Below are positions 18,065 through 27,418 of a stretch of 63,066 nucleotides of DNA, piece after piece. Below the pieces are notes generated by a model. That model was not told the DNA's origin, made no database searches, and was given only the letters and a program-made list of their open reading frames with translations. The position numbers were made by a program, and so were the translations under genes. Source of the stretch: Alphaproteobacteria bacterium (lineage in GTDB: Bacteria; Pseudomonadota; Alphaproteobacteria; Rhizobiales; Hyphomicrobiaceae); assembly GCA_022600345.1 (NCBI GenBank), contig JAHZKP010000042.1, positions 1-63,066 on the forward strand, given 5' to 3'. Position 1 is the stretch's first letter, and every line of letters begins with the position of its first letter.

Positions 18065-20698
18065 ATGAGTAAAAAGTTCTTTTGGATGACGGCCGGTAAA
18101 CCCTTCGGCCCCGAGAATCATGTAGCGTCCGCGCTCATGAGCGCAATCCGGGCAAGCAACATTCAAGCGGCAACACGCGAAGCAATGGTCTCGTTCCACG
18201 AAGCCCGTGGGCTGATCGCAGTTGCCTGCGCCGTGCTGGCAGCAGGCGTCGCACTTATTTCGCTGGTCGCATCCGGGGCAGCACAGCCCCTGTTGCTGAC
18301 CGTTTTGGCCCTTCTGGCAATGCTTGGCGTGTTTTTCCTGTTCGGCGTTGCCGCCGGCCATATCCGCATTGGCGCCCGGATCCCCGATCGCGATTTTTCC
18401 AGCTACGTGACGAACCTTGGCAGCGAGGCCATGCAACTCATGCGCCGGGATGGTTCGTTCGTTTGGGCCAATGGCGCCGGCACCAGAATGCTGGGCGGAC
18501 TAGAGTTGCGGGAGGTCTCCGATCTGGAGGCGGCCCTGGGCGCAACACCGGTGATCGCTGAATCCCTGTTCCGCCTGATGCGCGCCGCCGAAGCCGGCGA
18601 AACCTTGAGCGAAGTCATCCCCGTCAGCCCCACCACCAACGCCCTGGGCGACCAAGGCCAGGTCAAATGGGCACGTATCACGGTATCGCCGTTCAACCTG
18701 CCAAGTGACGCTGGCGCCCAAACAGGACCGTTGGTCTTGTGGCGGATCGCCGATTGCACAACCGAGCGCGTCAGCCAGCAACAGGCCATAGCCGGCCTGA
18801 ACAAAACCATCGCCGGATACAACTCTATTCCCGTCGGCATGGCCCGCGTGCACGGCGACGGCGCCATCAGCCATCTCAACGACACGCTGGCCGATTGGCT
18901 CGGACTTAAGGATTCGGCAGCCGCGATGGCGCGAGGGTTGAAACTCTCCGACCTGGTCACTGCCGACGGCGCTGAATTGCTGATAGGAATGGCCCGCAAT
19001 AGCGATCAGGGCACATCCAGTTGTGAACTGGACCTGATCCGCGAAGATGGCTGCCTGTCTCCGGTTCGCATCATCGTGCAACAGGCGCCTGGAACCTCCG
19101 GCGGTCTGATCCTGGCAGCCGTGGAACGCGAAACCGACGACCTTGAGGAAGCAGACCCCACCCAGACCAGCGAACGCTTCCAGCGCTTCTTCCGCTCCGC
19201 CCCATTAGGCATTGCCACTATCGGCCGCGACGGCCGCGTCGTCAGCGCCAACACCGCCTTCTCGCGCATGATCGTTGATGGCTCCGGCGCCAAGGCTAAA
19301 GCCGCTCTCGACATCCTGACCCGTTCTGTTGATGACGATACGCGTACCGCCATCGCAACCGGCCTGGAGCGTGTTACCGCCGGACAGGGCAATATCCAGC
19401 CGGTCGAGATTACGGTCGGCACCAAGAACGAATACACCCGCCGCCTCTACATGAGCCCGCTCACCCACGCCCGCAACGCGCCTGAAGCAGCCATCGTCTA
19501 TGTCATCGACGTCACCGAGCAAAAGGCGCTCGAAGCCCGTTATGCCCAGAGCCAGAAGATGGAGGCAGTCGGCAAGCTTGCAGGTTTCGTTGCCCACGAC
19601 TTCAACAACATGCTGACGGCGATCATCGGTTTTTCCGATTTCCTCCTCCAGACCCACCGCCCTGGGGACCCCGCCCACTCCGATATCGTCAACATCAAGT
19701 CATCGGCCAATCGCGCCGCCGGCCTGGTTGGCAAGCTATTGGCGCTAGCCCGCCAGCAAACGCTACTCGTCGAGCCGCTGCAGCTGGGCGAAGTGATGAC
19801 CGATCTCGCCCCGCTTCTCAAACGGTCGATCGGCGAGCGCATCGAACTGAAGATCCATTCGGGCCGTGACCTGTGGTTTTGCAAGACAGATAAGCTTCAA
19901 CTCGAACAAGCCATCATCAACCTGGCCGTCAACGCTCGCGATGCCATGCCCGATGGCGGGCGGTTGTCGATCCGCACGCGCAACGTCACCGAGCGCGAAA
20001 CCCAGAAGCTGGCCAAGGAAGGCATGCAGCCGGGCGAATATGTGCTGATCGAAATCGAAGATTCCGGCACCGGTATGCCGCCTGAAATCCTCGCCAAGAT
20101 CTTCGAGCCCTTCTACACCACCAAGGCCCCCGGCAAGGGCACCGGCCTCGGCCTGGCCACCGTTTACGGAATCGTCAAACAGACCGGCGGCTTCATCTAT
20201 CCAGACTCCACCGTCGGCCAAGGCACCGCCTTCCGCATCTATCTTCCCCGCTACCACCTCGATGCCAAGGATGAAGCTGCGATCGCCTCGGCGATTGAAG
20301 AAAAGGAAGTCGGCCAGAAGGTTGACCTCACCGGCACCGGCCGCGTCCTGCTCGTCGAAGATGAAGACGTCGTGCGCTCGTTTGCGGTAAGAGCCTTGAC
20401 CCGTCAGGGCTATCAGGTCCTCGAAGCCTCCGACGGACTGGACGCGCTGGAAGTCATGGAAGAATGCAACGGCGAAGTCGATATCGTCGTGTCTGATGTC
20501 GTGATGCCTGGAATGGATGGGCCCACCATGCTCAAGGAATTGCGCAAGACCAATCCCGATCTCAAGATCATCTTCGTTTCGGGATATCCCAACGAGGCCT
20601 TCCAGCAGGCGCTGGGCGAAGAGACATTCGCGTTCCTGCCCAAACCGTTCTCCTTGCCGCAACTGGCCGCAAAGGTAAAAGAGCAACTCAGCCGATGA
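18065..20698 (+). CDS. cckA: CckA hybrid sensor histidine kinase/response regulator
   Basis: CckA is the cell-cycle kinase that, through ChpT, controls phosphorylation of the master regulator CtrA in alphaproteobacteria. From ATG 18065 the protein has 877 residues. Two membrane spans lie at about 49-69 and 75-98. PAS-like repeats follow at about 115-480, then a DHp helix with His511 in [14 protein letters not shown]. The HATPase domain contains [14 protein letters not shown] and [14 protein letters not shown]-terminal receiver carries phospho-acceptor Asp811 in [10 protein letters not shown]. The AHDFNN H-box is diagnostic of this class. An ATG at 18011 or a TTG at 17948 would lengthen the N-terminus; neither start has a clear ribosome site. 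Confidence 0.93.
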   Translation: MSKKFFWMTAGKPFGPENHVASALMSAIRASNIQAATREAMVSFHEARGLIAVACAVLAAGVALISLVASGAAQPLLLTVLALLAMLGVFFLFGVAAGHIRIGARIPDRDFSSYVTNLGSEAMQLMRRDGSFVWANGAGTRMLGGLELREVSDLEAALGATPVIAESLFRLMRAAEAGETLSEVIPVSPTTNALGDQGQVKWARITVSPFNLPSDAGAQTGPLVLWRIADCTTERVSQQQAIAGLNKTIAGYNSIPVGMARVHGDGAISHLNDTLADWLGLKDSAAAMARGLKLSDLVTADGAELLIGMARNSDQGTSSCELDLIREDGCLSPVRIIVQQAPGTSGGLILAAVERETDDLEEADPTQTSERFQRFFRSAPLGIATIGRDGRVVSANTAFSRMIVDGSGAKAKAALDILTRSVDDDTRTAIATGLERVTAGQGNIQPVEITVGTKNEYTRRLYMSPLTHARNAPEAAIVYVIDVTEQKALEARYAQSQKMEAVGKLAGFVAHDFNNMLTAIIGFSDFLLQTHRPGDPAHSDIVNIKSSANRAAGLVGKLLALARQQTLLVEPLQLGEVMTDLAPLLKRSIGERIELKIHSGRDLWFCKTDKLQLEQAIINLAVNARDAMPDGGRLSIRTRNVTERETQKLAKEGMQPGEYVLIEIEDSGTGMPPEILAKIFEPFYTTKAPGKGTGLGLATVYGIVKQTGGFIYPDSTVGQGTAFRIYLPRYHLDAKDEAAIASAIEEKEVGQKVDLTGTGRVLLVEDEDVVRSFAVRALTRQGYQVLEASDGLDALEVMEECNGEVDIVVSDVVMPGMDGPTMLKELRKTNPDLKIIFVSGYPNEAFQQALGEETFAFLPKPFSLPQLAAKVKEQLSR

Positions 20699-20882
20699 GT
20701 TGACAGGACGGTTCCACGGGATCGGCGGTCCTCAATCCAATTTCCAGTCGGCGCGCTGTGCGTGCCGGCTTTTTTGTTTCTTGCCGCAGTTCGGGTTTAT
20801 AACCATCACCGTGCATCCGGCATGACCATCCCAGCGGCAGCGATCCCTGCCGCCAATGGCCACAAAACGATAGGAACGCCCC

Positions 20883-21419
20883 GTGCTGAAACGAATTTCC
20901 GTCATAACCGTAGCGCTGCTGATTGCATTCGCAGCTTATGTCGCAATGCTGCCCGCCCAGTTCACCGTGGCCCGCTCAACCACCATCGCCGCGCCGCCCG
21001 AAGTGGTCTTCCCTCACGTCAACAACCTGAAGAAGTGGGATGCCTGGTCTCCGTGGGCCAAGCGCGATCCGAATATGACCATGATCTATGATGGCCCCGA
21101 AGCCGGCATTGGCCAGAGCGGCAAGTGGTCGGGCAATGAGGAAGTGGGCGAAGGCAAGATGACCATCACCGACAGCACGCCTCACCAAAACATCAAATTG
21201 AACCTGGAGTTCATCAAGCCGTTTGAAGGCAACTCCGATGTTGAATTCCGCTTCGAACCGGTAGGCGAGGGCACCAAGGTGACCTGGAGCCTCGATGGCG
21301 ACCAGGGCTTTTTCGAGCGGGGATTGATGCTGCTGTTAGGTATGGATATGGCCCAGATGATCGGCGACGATTACGATAAGGGCCTGGCCAAACTGAAGAA
21401 GGTGGTGGAAGCCGGATGA
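20883..21419 (+). CDS. SRPBCC (START-like) family protein with N-terminal membrane anchor
   Basis: This is a 178-residue protein starting at GTG. A hydrophobic N-terminal segment (residues 3-20) acts as a signal anchor. The remainder is a helix-grip SRPBCC fold, beginning with VARSTTIAAPPEVVFPHVNNL and containing WSPWAKRDPNM and VTWSLDGDQGF. Such domains bind hydrophobic ligands; some are called polyketide cyclases, but there is no evidence of catalysis here. It lies 184 bp after cckA on the same strand and may be read through from it. Confidence 0.8.
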   Translation: MLKRISVITVALLIAFAAYVAMLPAQFTVARSTTIAAPPEVVFPHVNNLKKWDAWSPWAKRDPNMTMIYDGPEAGIGQSGKWSGNEEVGEGKMTITDSTPHQNIKLNLEFIKPFEGNSDVEFRFEPVGEGTKVTWSLDGDQGFFERGLMLLLGMDMAQMIGDDYDKGLAKLKKVVEAG

Positions 21420-21733
21420 CGCAAAACAGAACTGACCTAAACCACCCACACTATTCTGCGTCCCCGGAAAATGCGTCCAGCATTTATCCGGGGTCTTCCC
21501 ACAATCTGGTAAGTCGACAAAACACAGAGATGGGGCAAGGTCCCCGATAGCTCACTTGCTTCGTGGCATGAACTTCCGGGAATGCAATTAGTTGGGGTGG
21601 TCACCCTTTTGCGCGGGTTGCTCAATGGCTCTTCGTCATTTCGCATTGTGCCAGAACGACAATAAGGGTTGGCGGGTCCCGCCGTATTCTGCATGTTGGC
21701 TCGCGACCAAACACTTAGCCGGGAAAGCGCTTC
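21420..21733. other. intergenic region, no feature recognised
   Basis: Reading frames exist on both strands in this 314-bp gap, but none has a ribosome site or protein-like composition. No hairpin with a U-tract was seen. Confidence 0.4.
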
Positions 21734-22168
21734 ATGTCGAAAATTGCCACCGCCTCCAACGTGTCACTCATAACGGCGACCCTCCTTGCAGGCACTGCGC
21801 TAACCGCGAACGCCGGGGAAATCCCCAGCATGGTCGGAACCTGGCAGGGAGAAAACCACACCATTTCCGACAAGAAGGGCCTGCGCACCTGGAAAAAGAC
21901 GATCCACATCACCGAGCAGACCGACCGTCGCTTTCGTGGACATTTCACCTATTCGGCGGGCACCAAGAAATTCTTTGGCGTCGTCTATCCCGATAACGTT
22001 TCCTTCAGTTGGGTTGCCTCCGATTCCAAAGGCTACAACCACGGCCGTATCTTAGGCCCCGACCGCATCACCGCCTGCTATGTCGAATCCTGGGAGGAAG
22101 CCACGGCGGGCTGCGCGGACCTCCAACGCACCAGCAAAAAGCCGCTGGTTGAGAAAGCGCCGGAGTAG
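21734..22168 (+). CDS. secreted small beta-rich hypothetical protein
   Basis: This encodes 144 residues. A Sec signal peptide is cleaved near residue 27 (LTANA/GEIP). The mature part begins MVGTWQGENHTI and alternates short strands with aromatic residues, which resembles a small lipocalin- or avidin-like barrel. It has two cysteines (ITACYVE, TAGCADL) that could form a disulfide. I recognise no named family. It ends 5 bp before the secreted VWA gene and is probably cotranscribed with it. Confidence 0.6.
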   Translation: MSKIATASNVSLITATLLAGTALTANAGEIPSMVGTWQGENHTISDKKGLRTWKKTIHITEQTDRRFRGHFTYSAGTKKFFGVVYPDNVSFSWVASDSKGYNHGRILGPDRITACYVESWEEATAGCADLQRTSKKPLVEKAPE

Positions 22169-22173
22169 CGCGG

Positions 22174-23034
22174 GTGGCAAAAGTAGCTCAGGTCGCTGGC
22201 GCCTGCCTTAAAGCAATCATCCTGAAAGCCGTGGCAATCCTGATCGTTGCACTGACTGCGAGTGCTGCCAGCAGCCAGAACGCTGAGCCCGATGCCCCGA
22301 CCTGCACTGACGATGCAATGGTCGTTTTCGATGCATCAGGCTCGATGTCGGGCATGCTGCGCACCGGTGTCCGGGTGTCTCGCATCGACCAGGTCCGCGA
22401 AGCCCTCGAAATCGTGCTCCCACAGATCGAACGCCACCGCAAACTCGGCCTTATCGTCTACGGCCCCCAGATCGGCCCCCGCAACGCCGACCCCATAGCC
22501 CAGTGCGCCAATATCGATCTCGTGTTCACGCCAAAGCCCAACGCCGCCCGATACATCATCGATGAAGTCAACGCCCTTGTCCCCTCAGGCGTCACTCCGC
22601 TCACCGATGCCATCGTCAAGGCGGCCGAGGTGCTGAACTATCGTGAGCAGCCAGCCACCGTGGTCTTGTTCACGGATGGCCAGGAAACCTGCGGCGGCCA
22701 GCCCTGCCAGACCGTCATCAAGATGCTGGGTCAGGCGCGCGCGCTGCGTATTCACGTCATCAACTACGCCATCCGCGATCCTTACGGTATCCTGAAGCGG
22801 TTCGGAACGCGCTGCATCGCTGACCAGTCCGGCGGCGAATATGTGCCCGCTGCAACTCTCGACGAACTGGTGGCAGCCTTCCGCAAGGTCCTGGGGTGTC
22901 CGCTTGTGACCCAGCTCAACACCGCCGCAACCCCAGCAGCCTCGCCAGGCAATACGCTTCTGCCCGACATCACGCGTGGCCGGATTTCACAATCCTTTCC
23001 CGGTGGAACAAATAGATCCCTGAGGCGACAATGA
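22174..23034 (+). CDS. secreted von Willebrand factor A domain protein
   Basis: This is a 286-residue exported protein starting at GTG. A signal peptide (about 1-34) precedes a VWA domain with an intact metal-ion adhesion site: DASGS (DxSxS), the Thr loop in SGVTPLTDAI, and TDGQET. Four cysteines in the mature part, including TCGGQPC, suggest periplasmic disulfides. It differs from the cytoplasmic CoxE-like VWA at 972-2153, whose metal site is degenerate. It likely forms an operon with the preceding gene. Its last 65 bp overlap the end of the convergent DMT gene. Confidence 0.85.
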   Translation: MAKVAQVAGACLKAIILKAVAILIVALTASAASSQNAEPDAPTCTDDAMVVFDASGSMSGMLRTGVRVSRIDQVREALEIVLPQIERHRKLGLIVYGPQIGPRNADPIAQCANIDLVFTPKPNAARYIIDEVNALVPSGVTPLTDAIVKAAEVLNYREQPATVVLFTDGQETCGGQPCQTVIKMLGQARALRIHVINYAIRDPYGILKRFGTRCIADQSGGEYVPAATLDELVAAFRKVLGCPLVTQLNTAATPAASPGNTLLPDITRGRISQSFPGGTNRSLRRQ

Positions 23035-23896
23035 TTGCCGAACCGAGCGCCGTCCAGATATCGGGTATGTCTTCAAACACCAGATAGCCAAGCGCCGTCA
23101 TGCTGAGGATCTGCACGTAGACGAACGGCGTTATAATGCCAGCCGGCGCCAGCCTGTAGGCAAGAATGAACAGGTAGTGCCCCGCCCCGCCCAGCAGGCC
23201 CAGGAGCCCCAACAACCCCCAGGTGGGCACGGGCAAGTCCCACTGCCAGACTTCGGCTGCCAACGGCAATCCCAATAACACCCCGGCAAACATCGATATA
23301 AACAGCGTCACAAGCGGCGGGTCATCGGACGCGATATGCCGGGTGACCAGCGCAAACGCGACATAGGCAGCCATGGCGGCAAACGAATAAAGGATGGCTG
23401 GATGGATCGCCGCAAAACCCGGCCTGACCACCACGAGGATACCGCCAAACCCAACCAGGATCGCCACCAGGCGGCGCATGCCGACCCATTCTCCCAACAG
23501 CGGCCCGGCTGCCAGCGCCACGAACAGCGGCGCCAGGAACATGATGGTGACCGTCTGGTCGAGCCGCAAATGCTGTAGCGCCAGGAAGTTGAACGCCGTC
23601 GTCAGCGCCATCAGGACCGAGCGCAGCGCCTGCCATCCCGGCCGCTTGCACGAAAACATCTGCCTCACGCTAAGAATGCCGAGCGCCGGCACCACCACAA
23701 CCAGAAGCACGAATTGGATGAAGAAGCGAAACCACACCACCTGTGCAACCGGAACATCAAGGCGCGTCGATAGGTACTTGGCGGTGGTGTCGAGGCCCGA
23801 GAATAGCGTTACCGCAACGATCATCAAGACAATCGCTCGCGCCAGATCCGCTGCCGACTTCTCAGCGTTAACAAGGCTGGGTTGTTGTTGTGTCAT
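22970..23896 (-). CDS. EamA/DMT family transporter
   Basis: This is a 308-residue inner-membrane permease with ten hydrophobic spans in two EamA repeats (roughly 20-150 and 160-295). Typical features are VVWFRFFIQFVLL early and GLLGLLGGAGHYLFILAYRLAP in the second half. DMT proteins are usually exporters of amino acids or small metabolites; the substrate cannot be read from sequence. It is transcribed leftward from the region next to tRNA-Lys and overlaps the convergent VWA gene by 65 bp at the 3' end. Confidence 0.9.
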   Translation of the reverse strand: MTQQQPSLVNAEKSAADLARAIVLMIVAVTLFSGLDTTAKYLSTRLDVPVAQVVWFRFFIQFVLLVVVVPALGILSVRQMFSCKRPGWQALRSVLMALTTAFNFLALQHLRLDQTVTIMFLAPLFVALAAGPLLGEWVGMRRLVAILVGFGGILVVVRPGFAAIHPAILYSFAAMAAYVAFALVTRHIASDDPPLVTLFISMFAGVLLGLPLAAEVWQWDLPVPTWGLLGLLGLLGGAGHYLFILAYRLAPAGIITPFVYVQILSMTALGYLVFEDIPDIWTALGSAIIVASGIYLFHRERIVKSGHA

Positions 23897-24077
23897 CTGG
23901 CCCTTTGAATAATGGCTGGCAGCAGGCGGATGCTGCGGGGCCAGAACGAACTGTTAGTTAAGCCCACAATTGACTGAGATAAAGTGACAAGGTGCCTTGA
24001 AGTCCCAGCCGGGCCGCGTTAGAAGGCTGCTTCGCCGTGCTGGAAAGCGCGGTGCGCAATGGCCGCCAAGGCCTTGT

Positions 24078-24152
24078 GGGCGGGTAGCTCAGTGGTAGAG
24101 CATTCGACTTTTAATCGAATGGTCGAGAGTTCGATCCTCTCCCCGCCTACCA
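24078..24152 (+). tRNA. tRNA-Lys (anticodon TTT)
   Basis: The cloverleaf is complete: acceptor GGGCGGG/CCCGCCT, D-arm GCTC..GAGC, anticodon loop CTTTTAA (anticodon TTT) on a TTCGA/TCGAA stem, and T-arm GAGAG/CTCTC with TTCGATC. CCA is encoded. The 22 bp spanning its 3' end are repeated at 24254-24275. Confidence 0.97.
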
Positions 24153-24253
24153 TTTTTGCGTTCACGGGCCAAAGGCCCTCCACGGGGGCGCCGCAACGCG
24201 GCGGGTCGCTTTGCTCCCGGACAGGCGCTAGTATTCCTACAAGTAGAAACTTA

Positions 24254-24275
24254 GATCCTCTCCCCGCCTACCATT
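24254..24275 (+). repeat. direct repeat of the tRNA-Lys 3' end (att-like)
   Basis: These 22 bp are identical to 24133-24154, which cover the T-arm 3' strand, acceptor, CCA and two more bases of tRNA-Lys. Such duplications usually mark past site-specific integration into the tRNA 3' end. Here only 99 bp lie between the copies and no integrase gene is nearby, so this is at most a remnant or a nested site. Confidence 0.8.
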
Positions 24276-24290
24276 CTCTCGGATGAATAG

Positions 24291-24380
24291 GGTCGCAAGG
24301 CGACCCCGGTCCTGCCGAAGGCGGGCAAATAAATGAGCGGCAGCCCGCCCTGCCGGAGCGCTTTTAGCGCGTGAGGCAAA
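24291..24380 (+). repeat. REP-like palindromic repeat, copy A
   Basis: This GC-rich imperfect palindrome contains GTCGCAAGGCGACC, CCTGCCGAAGGCGGGCAA and the core GCCGGAGCGC...GCGCGTGAGGCA. Related copies lie at 55992-56058 and 56113-56180, downstream of tRNA-Val. All three share the core with variable loop lengths. Confidence 0.75.
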
Positions 24381-24387
24381 TCCCCCC

Positions 24388-24906
24388 TTAAACCAGATTG
24401 ATCCTCAAGCCATCAGCCTTCATTCGAAGTAGCGCTTCAGCATTACCGCGTGCATCGTCGACGGGGTGATGGGTGTGACGCGTCTTGCGCAAATGCTTGA
24501 AGTTTTTGCGCGTATCGCCAACCATGCCCTTGTATAGCGACCCCAGATTGGTCGAGCTGAACCCGAACGGATTGCCGCCGGTAAAGTGGTGGAAGTACCA
24601 GTTGATGAACTGCCAATCGAAGCCATTGTTATCTGAAACGAACTTCGGCTTGCCGCAAGCGTTGGCCTGCAGCCAATCGGCGAACTCACCCATGACGACC
24701 TTCGGATCGTTGAATTGTAACGTGTCCTCACGACCAAAGCCGCTGACGGCCAGCGCTTTGGGAAGCCATTTGTCGCTGATCGGTTTCAGCTCCCCATAAA
24801 AAGTTCTATCCAGCGCCGGTTCCACCACGATGGCACCGAAACAAACCATCGAGTAGTCGCCCGGTATCGGACCATCGGACTCGATGTCGACCATTATAAA
24901 ACTCAT
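24388..24906 (-). CDS. DnaQ-fold 3'-5' exonuclease (Rv2179c-like)
   Basis: This is a 172-residue single-domain DEDDh-type exonuclease. Metal-binding residues are visible: Asp7 and Glu9 in MVDIESDG, Asp97 in GFDWQF, and His146/His147 with Asp151 in HHPVDDA. Size and order match small Rv2179c-like 3'-5' exoribonucleases, often encoded in mobile or phage regions. It is the first gene after the tRNA-Lys repeats and follows the patatin gene on the same strand by 181 bp, with a terminator-like sequence between them. RNA or DNA specificity cannot be told. Confidence 0.8.
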   Translation of the reverse strand: MSFIMVDIESDGPIPGDYSMVCFGAIVVEPALDRTFYGELKPISDKWLPKALAVSGFGREDTLQFNDPKVVMGEFADWLQANACGKPKFVSDNNGFDWQFINWYFHHFTGGNPFGFSSTNLGSLYKGMVGDTRKNFKHLRKTRHTHHPVDDARGNAEALLRMKADGLRINLV

Positions 24907-24980
24907 CTATTTCCTTCGTAATTATTGCAACTTGGACCACACATACGCAGCGCAGCCACGCCCTTTCAAGACCCCAAACG

Positions 24981-25001
24981 AAAAAGGGACCCAAGTGGGG
25001 C
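24981..25001 (-). repeat. left flank repeat / degenerate terminator of the patatin operon
   Basis: These 21 bp match 29047-29067 at 19 positions. The right copy is a perfect hairpin plus T-run. This copy has two changes (positions 9 and 16), so the stem is weaker, but on the minus strand it still ends in TTTTT downstream of the patatin gene. Confidence 0.55.
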
Positions 25002-25087
25002 TGTTCGCGGGAGAGATTTGAGTTACCGCAGAAAGTCAATCGCAGCAGGGGAGCTTCGGACGGCCATTGGACCAAAAAAGCGCGCTT

Positions 25088-27409
25088 CTACCTAGTGGTG
25101 GGAGCATCGTCGGAACACGATTTCTCCGGGTCCACCAGTGATGATTCAATATTCTGGAACATCATCGCATTTTTCATCACCATCATTTGATCAATGGCTT
25201 CGACTGTATTTTTGGATAGCAACCAGCCCAGCGGGAGGTCGAGTTCGCGCGGGTCGAGAGATATTCGCACGACTTTCCAGCAGGGCGTCACAACATTCCC
25301 TTTTTCAAGCCTCAGTTCCTTCAATTCCTTCAGTGCGCGTGCAACCGCACGCCGTCCCATTTGTTCCCGGATGGTCAGTAGGGTCGTGATCGGAGAAATA
25401 GCGTGAATTAAACCAGCGCCCGAAGGCGTCAGGTTTTCATTGCTAAAGCCAATATCACCGTCCGACTCGGTAATAATAATAAGCTTAAGGATGAAGTTTC
25501 TGCCGGCCTGTTTTTCCAACTCAATTTTATTGCCTGATAACTCATTGTACAATTCCAACGCCGTTGTCGTTCCCGACGCATCTGCATAGCCTCCATCGAC
25601 AAAATTCCACCAGAGTTTGCCCTCTGGATAAAGTACTTTCGCAGGCAGGACGGCCGGGAACCTTGCACTGGCGATAGCTGCTTCGATTAGCTTGGGTTCT
25701 TTGGCACCCTTCAAATCCTGCATAGCAAGCAACGTGTCATCACCAACTCCATTAAGCGAAAACGGTGCGAACGTTATACGCGCGCCTGTTTCCGCCCATG
25801 TCGTATTAAGCAGCAGAGCAGGGGCCCGATCATTTTCGGCATCAAAATGTTTGCTGAAGCCCTCCTCGAAGTAACCGCATTTCCGGTCGAGGCAGTGTTT
25901 GCCACCATCTATTTTTAGGGCCCGTGAAAAACTTCGTTCCAAAGCTTCCGCCCGCCCGCCCGTCATCTTGGGCGCACTTGGAACAAGCCCAAGTAGGGAC
26001 TTGGCCTCATAGAAAAAGATTTGCCCTAGTTTCCAGATGACATCGGGAACCGTGGTCCCCAGCGTAGGCGATAGATGATCTTGGGAAATGATTTTTTTGA
26101 CACCAGCCTGCGTGGCTTTGCTCTTTTTCGAGATGTTGCCACATTTAACGGGAGTATTTCTCAATTCGCCATGCGATACGGCATTCACGATGGTCGAGCC
26201 AATCGCGCCCCCAGAGACAGCGCTGATAGCAAATACGTGCTGAGTAAATCCAGGGCATCTTGCTTCCAAATGGGCCATAACGCTGGTTACATAGGCCGCG
26301 GCATAGATCCCGCCCCCAGGCGCGGCGACAATATAAACAGGAAATGGCTCTTGGGTCGCTTGTTTCAACTTTTTATTGCGGGCCTTGAGCCACTTCGCAA
26401 AGACAGTATTTAGCTCTCCTGCTCCAGCACTTTCTTGTTCGGTTAGTCGGGCAACGACCGCCCCCCTCTGCGTCCAAGTAATAAGTCCGAAGCCGAATAC
26501 CAAAATGGAGAGGACCAGGAATACAGGTATCCCTGACTTCTTCGAGCCTTCACCGATAACGAACAACAGCCAAGCTGTGGCAGCCAATACGAGCCCCAGA
26601 GTCGCCAGAGGGCCGAGCCAGACGTATACACTGTCATGGCCCGTCGCCGCCCATTGCATAAGCGGCAGAGGGACCAACAGAATAGCCAGAGATAACACAG
26701 AAATGATCACGCCGCGCCGCGTCCGAGTCTGGCAAGGCTGTAACCTCCAAGTCCAGAATCGCCACCAGCCTCCATCCCAAACCAGAGTACAATGAGCGGA
26801 CAGAAAGAGAAAAAACAAAAAAATCAGACTGAGCACGACCCAAAGGTTGCCAAGTTGAAGAAGGTGCTGGGCCAGGTTGGTGCCAGCATCAATAGGGGCA
26901 CACAAGTCCGGCGAGAGCCAAGCGATTGATTGCAAATCGACATGGGACCCAGTGTTCTTGAATGAAGTATTGGCAATGGCAAATGCAGTTTCGCGAAAGA
27001 CAAAGCCGACGGCTAACAACGGGCCGCTCGCACAGGCGAGTGCGAAGAAATTTCGCAGCCAAACAATCCGGCGATCACGTTGTAACTCGACTTCCGTCTT
27101 GTAGGAAAGGCTGCTGCCGTAGCCGATCCCAGCTTTTCGTAAGACGACGCAAGCGGACAGATAGCCAAAAAATAACGTCGTTGACAGCAGAGCTAGGCTA
27201 GCAAACCCTGCGGATACGTGAACGGCGCAATTCACATTCGATGCCTCAACAGCGTAGACGAGGATTTCTTTGAACTGGCCGATTTCCAACAAGGCAAAGA
27301 CCAGCATACAAGTCAGGATGACGGGCGATAGCAGCAAAGAGCCCTGAAGGCGCTGCAGGAAGCCGAAGCGGATGCCTATCCAGTCAGTCGCCTTCTGTAA
27401 AAGAAACAT
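25088..27409 (-). CDS. membrane-anchored patatin-like phospholipase
   Basis: This is a 773-residue protein. About seven membrane spans fill the first 312 residues. A cytoplasmic patatin domain follows, with oxyanion loop GGGIYA (365-370), nucleophile Ser399 in AVSGG (a variant of GxSxG with Ala first) and catalytic Asp605 in DGG. Patatins are lipid acyl hydrolases, and several bacterial defence systems use them to destroy the host membrane. The gene starts 9 bp after the Nudix-macro stop codon, so the two form an operon. The DNA is visibly AT-richer than its neighbours, which suggests horizontal acquisition. Confidence 0.85.
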   Translation of the reverse strand: MFLLQKATDWIGIRFGFLQRLQGSLLLSPVILTCMLVFALLEIGQFKEILVYAVEASNVNCAVHVSAGFASLALLSTTLFFGYLSACVVLRKAGIGYGSSLSYKTEVELQRDRRIVWLRNFFALACASGPLLAVGFVFRETAFAIANTSFKNTGSHVDLQSIAWLSPDLCAPIDAGTNLAQHLLQLGNLWVVLSLIFLFFLFLSAHCTLVWDGGWWRFWTWRLQPCQTRTRRGVIISVLSLAILLVPLPLMQWAATGHDSVYVWLGPLATLGLVLAATAWLLFVIGEGSKKSGIPVFLVLSILVFGFGLITWTQRGAVVARLTEQESAGAGELNTVFAKWLKARNKKLKQATQEPFPVYIVAAPGGGIYAAAYVTSVMAHLEARCPGFTQHVFAISAVSGGAIGSTIVNAVSHGELRNTPVKCGNISKKSKATQAGVKKIISQDHLSPTLGTTVPDVIWKLGQIFFYEAKSLLGLVPSAPKMTGGRAEALERSFSRALKIDGGKHCLDRKCGYFEEGFSKHFDAENDRAPALLLNTTWAETGARITFAPFSLNGVGDDTLLAMQDLKGAKEPKLIEAAIASARFPAVLPAKVLYPEGKLWWNFVDGGYADASGTTTALELYNELSGNKIELEKQAGRNFILKLIIITESDGDIGFSNENLTPSGAGLIHAISPITTLLTIREQMGRRAVARALKELKELRLEKGNVVTPCWKVVRISLDPRELDLPLGWLLSKNTVEAIDQMMVMKNAMMFQNIESSLVDPEKSCSDDAPTTR

Positions 27410-27418
27410 CAGCCGATC

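Noticed and set aside
21437-21694. Minus-strand 85-residue reading frame between the SRPBCC gene and the next gene
   Set aside because: No ribosome site, composition typical of antisense frames, no recognised features.
24078-24387. Second tRNA gene at the 24254 repeat
   Set aside because: Only the 3' quarter of tRNA-Lys is present; there is no D-arm or anticodon arm.
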